A stretch of 64,000 nucleotides of DNA, from contig CAWFWZ010000003.1 in NCBI GenBank assembly GCA_963819645.1, positions 124,001-188,000 of the forward strand. The letters are read 5' to 3'. Source of the DNA: CAVVDY01 sp963819645 (GTDB taxonomy: Bacteria; Acidobacteriota; Terriglobia; Terriglobales; Acidobacteriaceae). Positions 11,963 through 20,530 of the stretch are shown here, piece by piece. The notes beneath the pieces are model-generated. The model had not been told where the DNA came from. It worked only from the letters and a program-made list of their open reading frames with translations, and made no database searches. The position numbers and the translations under genes are program-made. Position 1 is the stretch's first letter. Every line of letters begins with the position of its first letter.

Positions 11963-12253
11963 ATGCCTCGGCGAGAAAAGACAATAGCCACACATCCCGG
12001 CGCGATACTGCGCACTGAATTTATGGAGCCGATGGGCATCACGGCCTATCAGCTTGCCAAGGCGCCGCACTCTCCGGGTATCTATGAAGTTGTACGCGGC
12101 CAGCGGGCGATCAGCGCCGACATCGCGCTGCGACTGGGCAAGTACTTCGGCATGACGCCGCAGTTTTGGATGAACCTTCAGACTGATTACGACCTGCGGC
12201 TGGTCGCCCGATGGGCGCCGCTGAACAAGATCAAAGCGCGAACCGCGGCTTAG
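11963..12253 (+). CDS. HigA/VapI-type antitoxin, apparently orphan
   Basis: A 96-residue XRE-family helix-turn-helix protein of the HigA type. The conserved opening H-P-G-A-I-L-R-T-E-F is followed by the helix-turn-helix (AYQLAKA... ISADIALRLGKYFG) and the family ending TPQFWMNLQTDYDLRL. HigA normally binds its own promoter and neutralises the HigB ribonuclease encoded just upstream. Here the 330 bp upstream hold no toxin frame and the next gene is an amidohydrolase, so the antitoxin looks solitary. It may act on other toxins or only as a regulator. Confidence 0.85.
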   Translation: MPRREKTIATHPGAILRTEFMEPMGITAYQLAKAPHSPGIYEVVRGQRAISADIALRLGKYFGMTPQFWMNLQTDYDLRLVARWAPLNKIKARTAA

Positions 12254-12459
12254 TCAGCCTCGCATTATCGCGACAGTCGCGGTGTGGGCTACCCGATCGA
12301 CCACTACACCACGACCGTGCCGATATTCCTTCGAAATCACGCACTAAGGTGAGCGCTATCACTTCTCCCTTCATCGTCTGTTGATAGAAGTTGTATTACG
12401 CGTGACTCTCGACAATCCAGAGTGAAGCGATCTGCGCCCAGGATGAACGGGAGCTTATT

Positions 12460-14236
12460 GTGAACGGTGAATCGGTATGGGGACGAGTATCAATGACAGC
12501 ATCCAGTAAATCAGCAATCACCCTCGCACTATTCGTGATGGTTACATCGTTATTTGCAGTAAGGGCCAGCGGTGTCGATAAGGCAGATTATGTCTTCAAG
12601 AACGGCGCGATCTACACGATTGACAGCAAGAATCCGCAGGCGCAAGCAATTGCGATCAAGGGAAAGTACATAGCCTATGCCGGAACAAATGACGGGGTGA
12701 AGCCGTTCGTCGGTGACAAGACGCAGGTTATAGACCTCAAAGGGCAGATGCTGCTGCCAGGATTCGTGGAATCGCACATCCACCCCACGATGGCGCTGGT
12801 AGCAGAAGGCGCCGACTTGCAGTTCGACTCGCTTGACCAGTTGCTGGCATCGGTGAAGAAATGGGCCGATGCTCACCCTGACGCCAAGGTGATTCGCGGC
12901 TTTGGATGGCGCTATTCGCTCTTTCCCACGACTGGCCCAACCAAAGAGCCTCTCGACAAACTATTCCCCAACCGTCCTGTATTCCTCTTTGCGATTGACG
13001 GTCACAGCGGATGGGTGAACAGCAAGGCGCTCGAGATGGCAGGAGTGAATGCCAAAGCTCCGGACCCGGTGCCCGGCTTCAGTTTCTATGCGCGAGACCC
13101 CAACACCGGTGAGCCGACCGGTTGGGTGGTTGAAGGGCCCGGCCGAAACAGCCGTGTTTTTCAAGCTGCAACCGCCTTCTGCCGAACTGGCCATTGCGGC
13201 TATGACCGAAATGTTGCCGAAGTTCTCGGCGGCGGGCATTACGGCCGTGTTTGACGCCGGGATTTCAACCATGCCGACCGAGGACGGCTTGGACGGCTAT
13301 CAGAGTTTGGAGAAAGAAAACAAGCTGCCGGTACGGGTGGTCGCCAGCTACTACTGGAACAATCCTGCAACAGAAGATCCGGTGGGAATTGCGCTGAAGC
13401 TCCGCGACAAATATCACTCCGAATTGGTGCAGTTCCGGGCACTCAAGATCAACGCCGATGGCGGAGAGGCCCAGCACACGGCCGTGCTGCTGAAGCCCTA
13501 CTTCGACCGGCCCGGCTTTTATGGAGACTACCTTCTCGATCCCAAGCTCATGGAGGCAGCAGTCCTGAAAGCGCAGGCGAACGGCCTGGATACCCACTGC
13601 CACTGCTATGGGGACGCCGCAATTCGGGCGTATCTGGACATTGTGGCCAAGGCCCAGCAGCAATACCCGCATAGCCCCTCTCGGCACACAATTGCGCATT
13701 CGCTGCTGATTACAGACCAGGACGTGCCGCGCTTTAAAGAACTCAACGTCACCATGCAGACATCTCCGCAGTGGATCACCCCCGACCCGTATAGCGAGAT
13801 GGTTGTAAAGATCCTCGGTCCGGATGTGGTCAACACCGAGTGGGCCCGCATGAATTCGGTATCGAAGGCGGGAGGCCGGCTGGCATTTGGGACAGACTGG
13901 CCGGCGGCGGGCTACGTTTCAAGTTATCGTCCGCTCGAAGCAATTCAGGTGGCGCTGACGCGTGCGATTCTCAAGCAGTACGGCGAGACGCAGTTCACCC
14001 CCATCATGCCGCCGGCAGACGAGCGCATCACCCTGGATCAAGCCCTCAAGGCTTACACGCTCGACTCGGCATACGTATTGGACTTGGAGAAGCAGATTGG
14101 CTCTCTCGAAGTTGGAAAGCTGGCCGACATTGTTGTGCTGGAAAAAGACCTGTACGGAATTCCTCCCAGTGATATCAGCACCACGAAAGTAAAGCTGACC
14201 ATGATGAATGGAAAAATCACGTATACGGTTCAGTGA
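12460..14236 (+). CDS. YtcJ-type secreted amidohydrolase, one frameshift
   Basis: Metal-dependent hydrolase of the amidohydrolase-3 (YtcJ) group, about 590 residues. A signal segment (ITLALFVMVTSLFAV) is followed by the N-terminal beta-sandwich, the metal motif ESHIHP, then HCHCYGDAAI and FGTDWPA for the other metal ligands, and the closing composite domain (LADIVVLEKDL). The frame shifts by +1 near 13139; removing one C from GGGCCCGG joins WVVEGP to AETAVFFKLQ without loss. The start is either ATG 12460 or the in-frame ATG at 12493, directly before the signal peptide. The substrate is unknown; family members act on amide or carbamate bonds. Confidence 0.85.
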
Positions 14237-14347
14237 AAAGCCGTCGACGGTGGCACTTTAGGGTCGGGTAGCGAACGAAGCCATTAGCCATGGCGAACTG
14301 TAGCCGCGTTCTTAGACGCTCGGCGCCGAGGAGCGATGAGTTGGCTC

Positions 14348-14504
14348 CTAGAACGCCGCGATCCCCGTAATATGCTCGCCGATAATCAAGGTATGAATGT
14401 CGTGGGTGCCTTCGTAGGTTTTGACTGACTCCAGGTTGGCCATGTGGCGGAAGATGGGGTATTCGTCGGCGATGCCGTTGCCGCCCAGGATGTCGCGTCC
14501 CATG
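14348..14504 (-). pseudogene. Detached 3' fragment of the acyl-CoA dehydrogenase gene
   Basis: This segment matches the last 157 bases of the dehydrogenase gene, including its TAG stop (15264-15420), with two mismatches and no indel. It encodes the last 51 residues or so (through EGTHDIHTLIIGEHITG) and has no start. It sits on the far side of the toxin-antitoxin pair and ends abruptly at 14504, where the sequence turns unrelated. It looks like the displaced original gene end, or a duplicate made when the pair arrived. Confidence 0.9.
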
Positions 14505-14530
14505 TGCACGTCACGGCCGGGGCTCGGTTC

Positions 14531-14809
14531 CTAGACGAGTTCGATAGAAACGCGGCGGCCCACCATAGCCGCGGCTCGCTGTAAGCTCGACAGAGTGATA
14601 TCGTCGGTGGCGCTCAAAAGACGGTCCACCTGAGATCGGCTGGTGTGAAGCAATACCGCCATCTTGTTCTTAGAAATCTTTTTTTTCTTCATAGCCTTGG
14701 CGAGCTGCCAGGCAACGACTTCTTTAATGGCCTGCGATTGCGCTTCTTCGAAAATGCCTTCTTCCTTAAGGAAGTCGTCGAGGCGAGTGCCAATATGTTT
14801 CCTGCTCAC
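14531..14809 (-). CDS. XRE-type antitoxin of a type II toxin-antitoxin pair
   Basis: A 92-residue helix-turn-helix protein (ISKNKMAVLLHTSRSQVDRLL) with a short C-terminal beta segment ending GRRVSIELV, as in antitoxins paired with Gp49/HigB-like toxins. Its start overlaps the toxin stop by 4 bp, so the two are translationally coupled, toxin first. The antitoxin is expected to bind the toxin and the GTAC-rich site upstream of the operon. The pair lies between a complete and a partial copy of the dehydrogenase 3' end, which points to acquisition. Confidence 0.85.
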   Translation of the reverse strand: MSRKHIGTRLDDFLKEEGIFEEAQSQAIKEVVAWQLAKAMKKKKISKNKMAVLLHTSRSQVDRLLSATDDITLSSLQRAAAMVGRRVSIELV

Positions 14810-15162
14810 TGTTCTAACTCCTTTTTGCGCTTGCGAGCTAACATCAGATCCTCTTGCGATGTCGTGCGGGTTTTCTTCATAAACCCATGCAGCGCGACCA
14901 GGTGCTCGCGATAAAGGCAGAGCAGCACGCGTGCCGTGCGTTTCGTCGCCAAGTCGGTGCGAATCTCAAAGAGGCCGCCTCCCATAGGGCGGCACAGCGG
15001 CATCCCAACTGGCCATCGCCATTGCGCTCGCATCAGGTCCTGCCCTATGGCGTGCCGCTCCTCTTCCGGAAGCCCCTTTAACCATTCTCGTACCGGCTCG
15101 GCACCCGAGGCAGTGCGGAAGAAAATTAACGGGATGTTCTTGCCTGAAGGAGCCTTGGGCAA
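14806..15162 (-). CDS. RelE/HigB-like (phage Gp49 family) toxin
   Basis: A 118-residue toxin of the Gp49/HigB group of the RelE superfamily, presumed ribosome-dependent mRNA interferases. Family features are VREWLKGLPEEERHAIGQDL near the N-terminus, then RPMGGGLFEIRT, R-V-L-L-C-L-Y and the basic end (H-G-F-M-K-K-T-R-T-T then KRKKELEQ). The start is a TTG at 15162 with AAGG eight bases upstream. It is the first gene of the pair and overlaps the antitoxin gene by 4 bp. Apparently intact. Confidence 0.85.
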   Translation of the reverse strand: MPKAPSGKNIPLIFFRTASGAEPVREWLKGLPEEERHAIGQDLMRAQWRWPVGMPLCRPMGGGLFEIRTDLATKRTARVLLCLYREHLVALHGFMKKTRTTSQEDLMLARKRKKELEQ

Positions 15163-15195
15163 TGCTGTACCTTATTTAGTACATTGTACCGCAAA
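15163..15195 (-). promoter_or_regulatory. Likely promoter/operator of the toxin-antitoxin pair
   Basis: Directly upstream of the toxin start lie three GTAC half-sites (15167, 15179, 15186) within 23 bp, set in AT-rich sequence (ACTAAATAAGG). Repeated short palindromic sites overlapping the start region are usual for antitoxin binding. The exact -10 and -35 boxes are not certain. Confidence 0.45.
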
Positions 15196-15263
15196 ATGGG
15201 CATCTGTGGCCTCTCAGAGATGAATGTTTTGGTAATCGGAAAAACCGGCGGCGCCATGCTTCC

Positions 15264-16445
15264 CTAGAACGCCGCGATCCCCGTAATGTGCTCGCCGATA
15301 ATCAGGGTATGAATGTCGTGGGTGCCTTCGTAGGTTTTGACTGACTCCAGGTTGGCCATGTGGCGGAAGATGGGGTATTCGTCGGCGATGCCGTTGCCGC
15401 CCAGGATGTCGCGTCCCATGCGGGCGCACTCCAGCGCCATCCAGACGTTGTTACGCTTCAGCATAGAAATATGGTAGGGCTTTACCTTGCCCGCATCTTT
15501 TAACTTGCCGACTTGTAGTGCGAGTAGTTGCGCCTTGGTAATTTCGCTGATCATCCATACCAGCTTTTCCTGCACCAGCTGATGCCCGGCGATAGGCATG
15601 TCGTGGAATTGCTTGCGGAACTGCGCATATTGCAGTGAGCAGTCATAGCAGGCCATGGCTGCGCCGATTACTCCCCAGCCAATGCCGTAGCGCGCCTGGT
15701 TCAGGCAGCTCAGCGGAGAGCCCAGCCCTTTCGACTTGGGCAGCAGGCAGTCGGCGGGAATGCGCACGTCGATGCAGCGACAAGCTTGACGTGACCGAGG
15801 CACGCAGCGACCACTTGCCGTGCACGTCGGCGGCTTTGAATCCCGGAGTGTCGGTGGGAACGATGAAGCCGCGAATGCGATCGTCTTCGTCCTCGACCTT
15901 GGCCCAGATGATGGCGATGTCGGCGATGGAGCCGGAGGTGATCCACATCTTCTCGCCGTTCAGGATGTAGCTGTCGCCGTCTTTCTTCGCGCGGGTGCGC
16001 ATGGCGCCGGGATTGGAGCCGGCAGTCGGGCTCGGTCAGGCCGAAGCAGCCGAGGATTTCGCCCTTGGCCATCTTGGGCAGGTATTTCTGCTTCTGCTCC
16101 TCGCTGCCGAAGGCGTAGATGGGATACATGCACAGGCGCCGACTGCACGCTGACGAACGAGCGCACGCCGCTGTCGCCGCGCTCCAGTTCCTGCGTCATC
16201 AGGCCGTACTCGACCGCCGACATGCCGGCGCAGCCATAGCCTTCGAGGCTGGCTCCGTAGAAGCCGAGCTCGCCCATGGGCTTGATGAGCTCCTTGGGAA
16301 AGCGGCCTTCGCGGTTGCACATCTCGATGATGGGGACGAGGTTCTCTTCGATGAACTTGCGGGTGTTGTCGCGGACCAAGCGCTCGTCGTCGGAGAGCAG
16401 CGTGTCGAACTCGATGAAGTCAACGCCTTTGAATTTGATGGCCAT
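15264..16445 (-). CDS. Glutaryl-CoA dehydrogenase-like acyl-CoA dehydrogenase, three frameshifts
   Basis: FAD enzyme that oxidises and, in the glutaryl-CoA type, decarboxylates an acyl-CoA in lysine/tryptophan or aromatic breakdown. The chain shows CFGLTEPDCGSNPGAMRT, MWITSGSIADIAIIWAK, and near the end YEGTHDIHTLIIG, where the Glu of YEGT is the catalytic base in glutaryl-CoA dehydrogenases. About 393 residues fits. The start is ATG 16445 with CAGGAAAAG before it. The frame shifts +1 near 16133, 16021 and 15790; deleting one C restores the first two. Three losses in such a conserved gene suggest sequencing error. Its 3' end borders the toxin-antitoxin insertion and is duplicated at 14348-14504. 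Confidence 0.88.
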
Positions 16446-16482
16446 GTCTTTTCCTGTCTGGCTGCGGAAATGAAGTCCCAAT

Positions 16483-16555
16483 TTCACCACAGAGGCACAG
16501 GGACACAGAGCACATCAGAAATGATTTCTCTGTGCCTCTGCGTCTCTGTGGTGGA
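16483..16555. repeat. Inverted pair of CCACAGAGGCACAG repeats
   Basis: TTCACCACAGAGGCACAG (from 16483) is followed 18 nt after its end by its near reverse complement, ending CTCTGTGGTGGA at 16555, so the pair can fold into a hairpin of about 28 bp. Single copies of the same word occur near 20.2, 20.35, 30.67, 32.36, 32.87 and 62.74 kb. Confidence 0.8.
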
Positions 16556-16701
16556 GCTCACGCAGTTCCGGAGGGCAAACATCCGAGGCTAACAGGCGGA
16601 GAAGAGCAGGGTCAAACGTCTGAAGGCGGTGAATGCGCGAGGGAGGACGGTTAGAATCGCGAGGCGGAGCCGGCGCTCCGCCTCTAGTTGCGCACAGTTG
16701 A

Positions 16702-17271
16702 TTATCCTCTCATGCGGCGGCGGAGATTGCCGCACACCGCCAATGCGCTGCCTCCCAGCAGCACCAGAGTTGATGGCTCTGGCGTGGCCGTGATGCTGGC
16801 ATCGTCCACGTAGGTCGTGATACTCGGGGAAGAGCCCCAGATGGAAAAGCCCGAGAGCGTTTTCCCTGCGTTCACATCGGCGGTGACCGTCTCCAGAGTC
16901 CACGTGTTTTGCGGAGCAAAAACGACGAATTCCTCATCCGAACTATCGGTATAGAAGAAGTCAAACGCGTTAGCCGGAGCACTTGTGTAAATCCAGAAGG
17001 AGACATCGGTAATCTGCGAACCGGGCGTTGGAGTGAAATCCTGCCGCATCTCGAAGTTGCCAATGTCCATTGCGCTGTAGGTCCCATTGTGGGGATTGCT
17101 ATTGGTGACCGCCCACTGCGAGCAGGTACCGTTGTTGCAGAAGTCTCTCGCGTTATACCAGGGAGAAAGCGCTCCGCTTTCGAAGCCTCCATTCTGCAGA
17201 AGCTCCGTATCAGCAAGCGCGAACCCGGCAAACACAACGATGAAAAGCAGAGCGAGCAGGGCCTTTTTCAA
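16702..17271 (-). CDS. PEP-CTERM sorted exported protein
   Basis: A 189-residue exported protein. The start is TTG at 17271 with AAGGAGG six bases upstream; the ATG between them runs into a stop at once. The signal peptide (LLALLFIVVFAGFALA) is followed by a beta-sandwich, carbohydrate-binding-like domain beginning LLQNGGFESGALSPW. The C-terminal sorting signal is T-P-E-P-S, a hydrophobic stretch, then NLRRRMRG. Exosortase/EpsH would cut at the PEP motif; no exosortase lies in this window. It probably belongs to exopolysaccharide or surface matrix. Short and single-copy here, with no operon partner. Confidence 0.85.
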   Translation of the reverse strand: MKKALLALLFIVVFAGFALADTELLQNGGFESGALSPWYNARDFCNNGTCSQWAVTNSNPHNGTYSAMDIGNFEMRQDFTPTPGSQITDVSFWIYTSAPANAFDFFYTDSSDEEFVVFAPQNTWTLETVTADVNAGKTLSGFSIWGSSPSITTYVDDASITATPEPSTLVLLGGSALAVCGNLRRRMRG

Positions 17272-17523
17272 AGCATCCTCCTTGAACTGGGGCCGACTTT
17301 CTCTTCGCGTAGACAGGTTGTCTATGCATTCCGGAGTTGGCAAACGCCCTTCCCACAGGTTCAGTTGTCTCGGGGAGAAACTGTTTCTGCGAAGGGCCAG
17401 AGTAGGTGCTGCACTATAGCCCAGCAAGGATGGGGTGTCAACGGCGTTGACGTTTGGTGATGTCGAAATCCGGAACTGTTTTTGCTGAGCTTCGTGCTAA
17501 TGTGAAACGCCGAGAGGTCACGA

Positions 17524-18340
17524 ATGGCTGACGGCGCGCAACATCTGGCACACGTGAAGCAGTTGATGAAGTCGATGTGGACGAGCGGCGACTTTGGCAA
17601 GCTCGCCGAGCTGATGGAGAAGTCGGCGGAGGAATTCGTCGCCCGGTTGAATCTCAAGCCGGGAATGCGAGTACTCGATGTCGGGTGCGGAAGCGGAAAC
17701 CAGAGCATTCCGGCGGCGCGGATGGGGTCGGTGGTCGACGGGTGTGGATATTGCTCCCAATCTGCTGGCGCAGGCTGCGGAGAGGGCGAAGCGTGATGGC
17801 TTGAGCATCCATTTCAGCGAAGGCGATGCCGAGGCGTTGCCGTTCGGCGACGGGGAGTTCGACGTCGTGCTATCGATGTTTGCCGCGATGTTTGCGCCGC
17901 AGCCGGAGGTAGTCGCTTCTGAATTTGTGCGCGTGTGCCGACCGGGTGGGCTGATCGCCATGGGCAATTGGACACCGGATAGCTTTGTCGCTAAACAGAA
18001 CGCCATCTCGGCGAAATTTGTTCCTCCGCCGCCGGGCTCGAGCAATCCCTTCGACTGGGGTGACGAGCGCATGGTGCGGGAACGCTTCCGGGATCGCGCA
18101 GATGTGACATGCACGCCGCGTCCGTTCGTCTTTGACCTCCCGTTGGCGCCCGAGCAGGCGGAAGAGTATTTCCGCCGGCACCTTGGGCCGATGCAGATTA
18201 TCCAGAGCAGACTGGACGACTCGCGCAGACAGCAGTTGGTCGAGGCGCTCAGAGATTTGTGGGCGCGCGAAAACCAGGGTGACGCGAGCCACACGGTCAT
18301 CCCGACTGAGTATCTCGAGGTGCACGCGCGGCGGAGATAG
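17524..18340 (+). CDS. Class I SAM-dependent methyltransferase, one frameshift
   Basis: About 271 residues. The SAM-binding motif I is VLDVGCGSGNQSIPAA, the acidic loop follows at GVDIAPNLLAQA, motif post-I at GDAEALPFGDGEFDVVLSM and motif III at RVCRPGGLIAMGNW. This is the UbiE/methyltransferase-11 type; the substrate is unknown. The frame shifts +1 near 17735 between the end of motif I and GVDIA; one extra base in GGTGGTCGACGGG explains it. The start ATG at 17524 follows GAGAGGTCACGA. The gene stands alone. Confidence 0.82.
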
Positions 18341-18376
18341 TTTCGAGTTTCAGGTTTCAAGTTTCGAGCCTGCAAC
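18340..18376. repeat. Degenerate tandem words (GTTTCGA/GTTTCAG)
   Basis: Directly after the methyltransferase stop the sequence repeats a 7-8 nt word as GTTTCGA, GTTTCAG, GTTTCAA, GTTTCGA. Similar word-like intergenic repeats occur near 46.4 and 50.9 kb. Confidence 0.6.
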
Positions 18377-18436
18377 TCGTTATGCGCTGCAGATAGGGCT
18401 TTCGTTGTTGAGAATGCGAGCCCGCCGAGTGGTGGA

Positions 18437-18479
18437 CGAAAATCCCCACCCCGCCAAAGGAGGGCGGAATGGGGCACCG
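18437..18479 (-). repeat. Dispersed palindrome, GTGCCCCAT family
   Basis: Minus strand: GTGCCCCATTCCGCC, loop, GGCGGGGTGGGGATTTTC. The inner stem is CCGCC/GGCGG where other copies have CCGGC/GCCGG, so both arms changed together. Confidence 0.75.
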
Positions 18480-18569
18480 TGTGTCACCTGACGTCATGTA
18501 AACTAGAGGTGCTATCCGGCGAGTAGAGAGTGGTCCAACATTGGGCCCGCCTGCAGTCGAAGCCGTCCG

Positions 18570-18610
18570 AAACCCCCACCCCGGCAAAAGAAGCCGGAAT
18601 TGGGCACCCG
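18570..18610 (-). repeat. Dispersed palindrome, GTGCCCCAT family
   Basis: Minus strand: GGGTGCCCAATTCCGGCTTC, loop, GCCGGGGTGGGGGTTT. It lies 90 bp from the previous copy, in the same orientation, between the methyltransferase and the small zinc-ribbon gene. Confidence 0.75.
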
Positions 18611-18745
18611 AAAATAAGCGGTTTTCGGACGCGAGCTTGAGACATGTGCATCTCGCGCTGGCCTGTGCATTCCTGCCCGGCCTTCACGCTATTGCCTCCC
18701 TCAAGTCGAAGTTATGCCCTAATACCACGCAATCAGGAGAGAGCA

Positions 18746-18925
18746 ATGGCAAAGATCGCAAAGACTGCTGACCGCAAGAAGGTCATGGACACCAGCAAGA
18801 GCACCGACTGCCCCAAGTGCGGCAAGCCAACCCGCATCGTGAAGCGGGTAAAAGACCGCGAGCGCGATATTCCGGGCGGAATTTATATTTCGTGCTCGGC
18901 CTGCGAGTTCTACGAGAAGCTGTAA
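18746..18925 (+). CDS. Small zinc-ribbon protein, unknown function
   Basis: A 59-residue basic protein. Two cysteine pairs, C-P-K-C near residue 28 and C-S-A-C near residue 52, form a zinc ribbon; between them is a charged stretch (RIVKRVKDRERDIPGG). The start at 18746 is supported by CAGGAGAGAGCA immediately before the ATG. Proteins of this shape may bind RNA, DNA or ribosomes, but no specific function can be given. Two REP-like hairpins follow the stop. Confidence 0.75.
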   Translation: MAKIAKTADRKKVMDTSKSTDCPKCGKPTRIVKRVKDRERDIPGGIYISCSACEFYEKL

Positions 18926-18929
18926 TGGG

Positions 18930-18991
18930 CGCGGGTTGAAGCCCGCGATAATAACTGGAAAAAGGGTTGGTGGTGCAGCCAAAGCTGCACC
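18930..18991. repeat. Two REP-like hairpins after the zinc-ribbon gene
   Basis: First: CGCGGG-TTGAAG-CCCGCG at 18930-18947. Second: GGTGCAG-CCAAAG-CTGCACC at 18972-18991. Short GC stems around a CAAAG or TTGAAG loop are of the type found beside the RAYT transposase at 56 kb. They may also act as transcript ends. Confidence 0.6.
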
Positions 18992-19053
18992 CCTTCCTCT
19001 GGACTGAGATTAACGGCGGCAAATAAGCTGCGCCGGCTGGTTAGAGAGGCTCG

Positions 19054-19251
19054 ATGATCGCTCTACTGGGTGCCTTCTATAACTACAACTACTACGTCAC
19101 TCCGGCGTACGGCATTGGCTGGGGCACGCTTTCGCTCATCAATGCCGGCCTGGCGCAGGGCAAGAACCGCAGCGGACTGCTGTGGTTCCTGCTGTCGCTT
19201 CTGCTGGGCCCGATCGCAACGTTCATTATCGTGCTGCTGCCGCGCGGATAG
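19054..19251 (+). CDS. Small two-span membrane protein
   Basis: 65 residues with an N-terminal hydrophobic, Tyr/Asn-rich segment and a second segment, SGLLWFLLSLLLGPIATFII. The linker AGLAQGKNRSGLLWF follows the widespread pattern K-G-R-S-x-x-x-W-F found in small bacterial membrane proteins of unknown role, often described as superinfection-immunity or NusB-like in databases. Function is not known. The start ATG is preceded by AGAGAGG. Confidence 0.6.
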   Translation: MIALLGAFYNYNYYVTPAYGIGWGTLSLINAGLAQGKNRSGLLWFLLSLLLGPIATFIIVLLPRG

Positions 19252-19344
19252 AAATCCCGCGATATGCAACGTGGGGGCTGGCCTGAAATGCGTGGGTTGA
19301 GCCTGTGCCGTCGCTACGCGACTCAGGGGTATTTCCGACTCCAA

Positions 19345-19364
19345 CCCCGGGCTGACGCCCGGGG
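19345..19364. repeat. REP-like hairpin
   Basis: CCCCGGGC-TGAC-GCCCGGGG is a perfect 8-bp stem with a 4-nt loop, followed by TAAAAC. It lies between two convergent genes and may serve as a transcript end or as a REP unit. Confidence 0.6.
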
Positions 19365-19468
19365 CTAAAACCACGTCGCCGCTGCGCGGCTGTTCTTGCC
19401 TAGTTTCTTCCCACTCCAGATACCGAAATCGAATTCTCGCGCACTCACTTCAGGCCAGCACTACCCGA

Positions 19469-20116
19469 TTACTGCTGGGGCGGCCGTCCGCCCATCGCGG
19501 CGCCCATGCCCGTGATGTCCATCTTGTGGTAGCCGGCTGGTACCTGGAACAGGCTTGGGTCTTGTGGACCTTCTTTGATGTTAGTCAGCTGCCAGGTGGT
19601 GCCGCCGCTCACCGTCTTGATCGGGAAGTGCAGTGAGTTATCGATCCACACGTCGGAGACATTGCCGTCCTTGTGCGTCACCTGCCAGTGGTCGGCGGTA
19701 CGTCCGTTGACAGTCTCATTTCCCAGGTCCTTACAGGTTGAGCCCGGATCGCTGGCGCACGGGTTCTTCGGATCGTAAGGGTGAACGTCAGAAGTATTCG
19801 GCCCGCGATGCATGGCATTCTGGTCGGCCTTGTGCTCCATGTACATATGTTGCTGCGGCATCACCATGTCGACCGTCTGAGTGGCGAACGTGGTGATGAT
19901 CATGACTTCGTGGCCGCCTTCGCCGGTCATGTCCATGCGCATGGCCTGCTGATCGACATACATCTTTCCCGCCATGTCACGGTTCACCGGGTTCGCCTGT
20001 GAGGATGACATTTGCATGTCGGAGGAAAACGGCGTGAGGTGCGGGATCTGCGCAAAGAGGGTGGAGGCCAGCAAGACGACTGCGCCGATGAGCACACTGC
20101 GAGCAACGAGTTTCAC
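19469..20116 (-). CDS. Secreted protein, possibly DUF4412-like
   Basis: A 215-residue exported protein. The start is GTG at 20116 with AAGGAG nine bases upstream. The signal peptide (VARSVLIGAVVLLASTLFAQ) precedes a beta-rich domain with many methionines (SSDMQMSSSQ, QQAMRMDM, MPQQHMYMEHKADQNAMH). The second half has VNGRTADHWQVTHKDGNVSDVWID, reminiscent of the LolA/DUF4412 beta-barrel fold. Met and His richness could mean metal binding, but this is only a suggestion. It is alone between REP-like and CCACAGAGG repeats. Confidence 0.65.
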   Translation of the reverse strand: MKLVARSVLIGAVVLLASTLFAQIPHLTPFSSDMQMSSSQANPVNRDMAGKMYVDQQAMRMDMTGEGGHEVMIITTFATQTVDMVMPQQHMYMEHKADQNAMHRGPNTSDVHPYDPKNPCASDPGSTCKDLGNETVNGRTADHWQVTHKDGNVSDVWIDNSLHFPIKTVSGGTTWQLTNIKEGPQDPSLFQVPAGYHKMDITGMGAAMGGRPPQQ

Positions 20117-20530
20117 GTAGGTTTTCTCCTTGATTAACCGATAAAGGTTATCAAACCCTGTCAAGTGTAATCCTCTAAGGCCGGCTCTGGCTGCGCCACA
20201 GGGAAAGAGGTTCACCACCTAGGACACAGCCACGGAGAGGGACAGGGCAAAGGCATAAGTTTTCCAGGAGCTTGGTAATAGCGACAGACAGCAGCTTAAC
20301 CGGGAGGTTCCTCGGCGCATTCCGAAGCATTATCTGACGCCCCCAGTGAACTCCGTGACCTCGGTGGTGGCTCTTCTGGTGGTTCCCGCTGGTATGGGCC
20401 TAATGAAGTTTGATTCCAGAACACCCGCCTCCTGACGCGCCCCACCTGTCGCCACAAAATTGGATATGGAGTGCCAGTTGGGCTATATTCGCTAACAGAT
20501 TTAATCAGCTATTTGCAATCAGGAGGGCGC
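20117..20530. other. Divergent intergenic region carrying two CCACAGAGG-type repeats
   Basis: 414 bp without a gene. Degenerate copies of the CCACAGAGGCACGGAG word occur at 20211-20240 (forward) and 20345-20370 (reverse), so they face each other around about 105 bp. Nothing else is recognisable. Confidence 0.6.

Noticed and set aside
12283..12340. tRNA-like 5' half on the minus strand (GTGGTGTAGTGG word)
   Set aside because: No anticodon arm, T arm or CCA-proximal stem can be completed; treated as chance or a decayed fragment.
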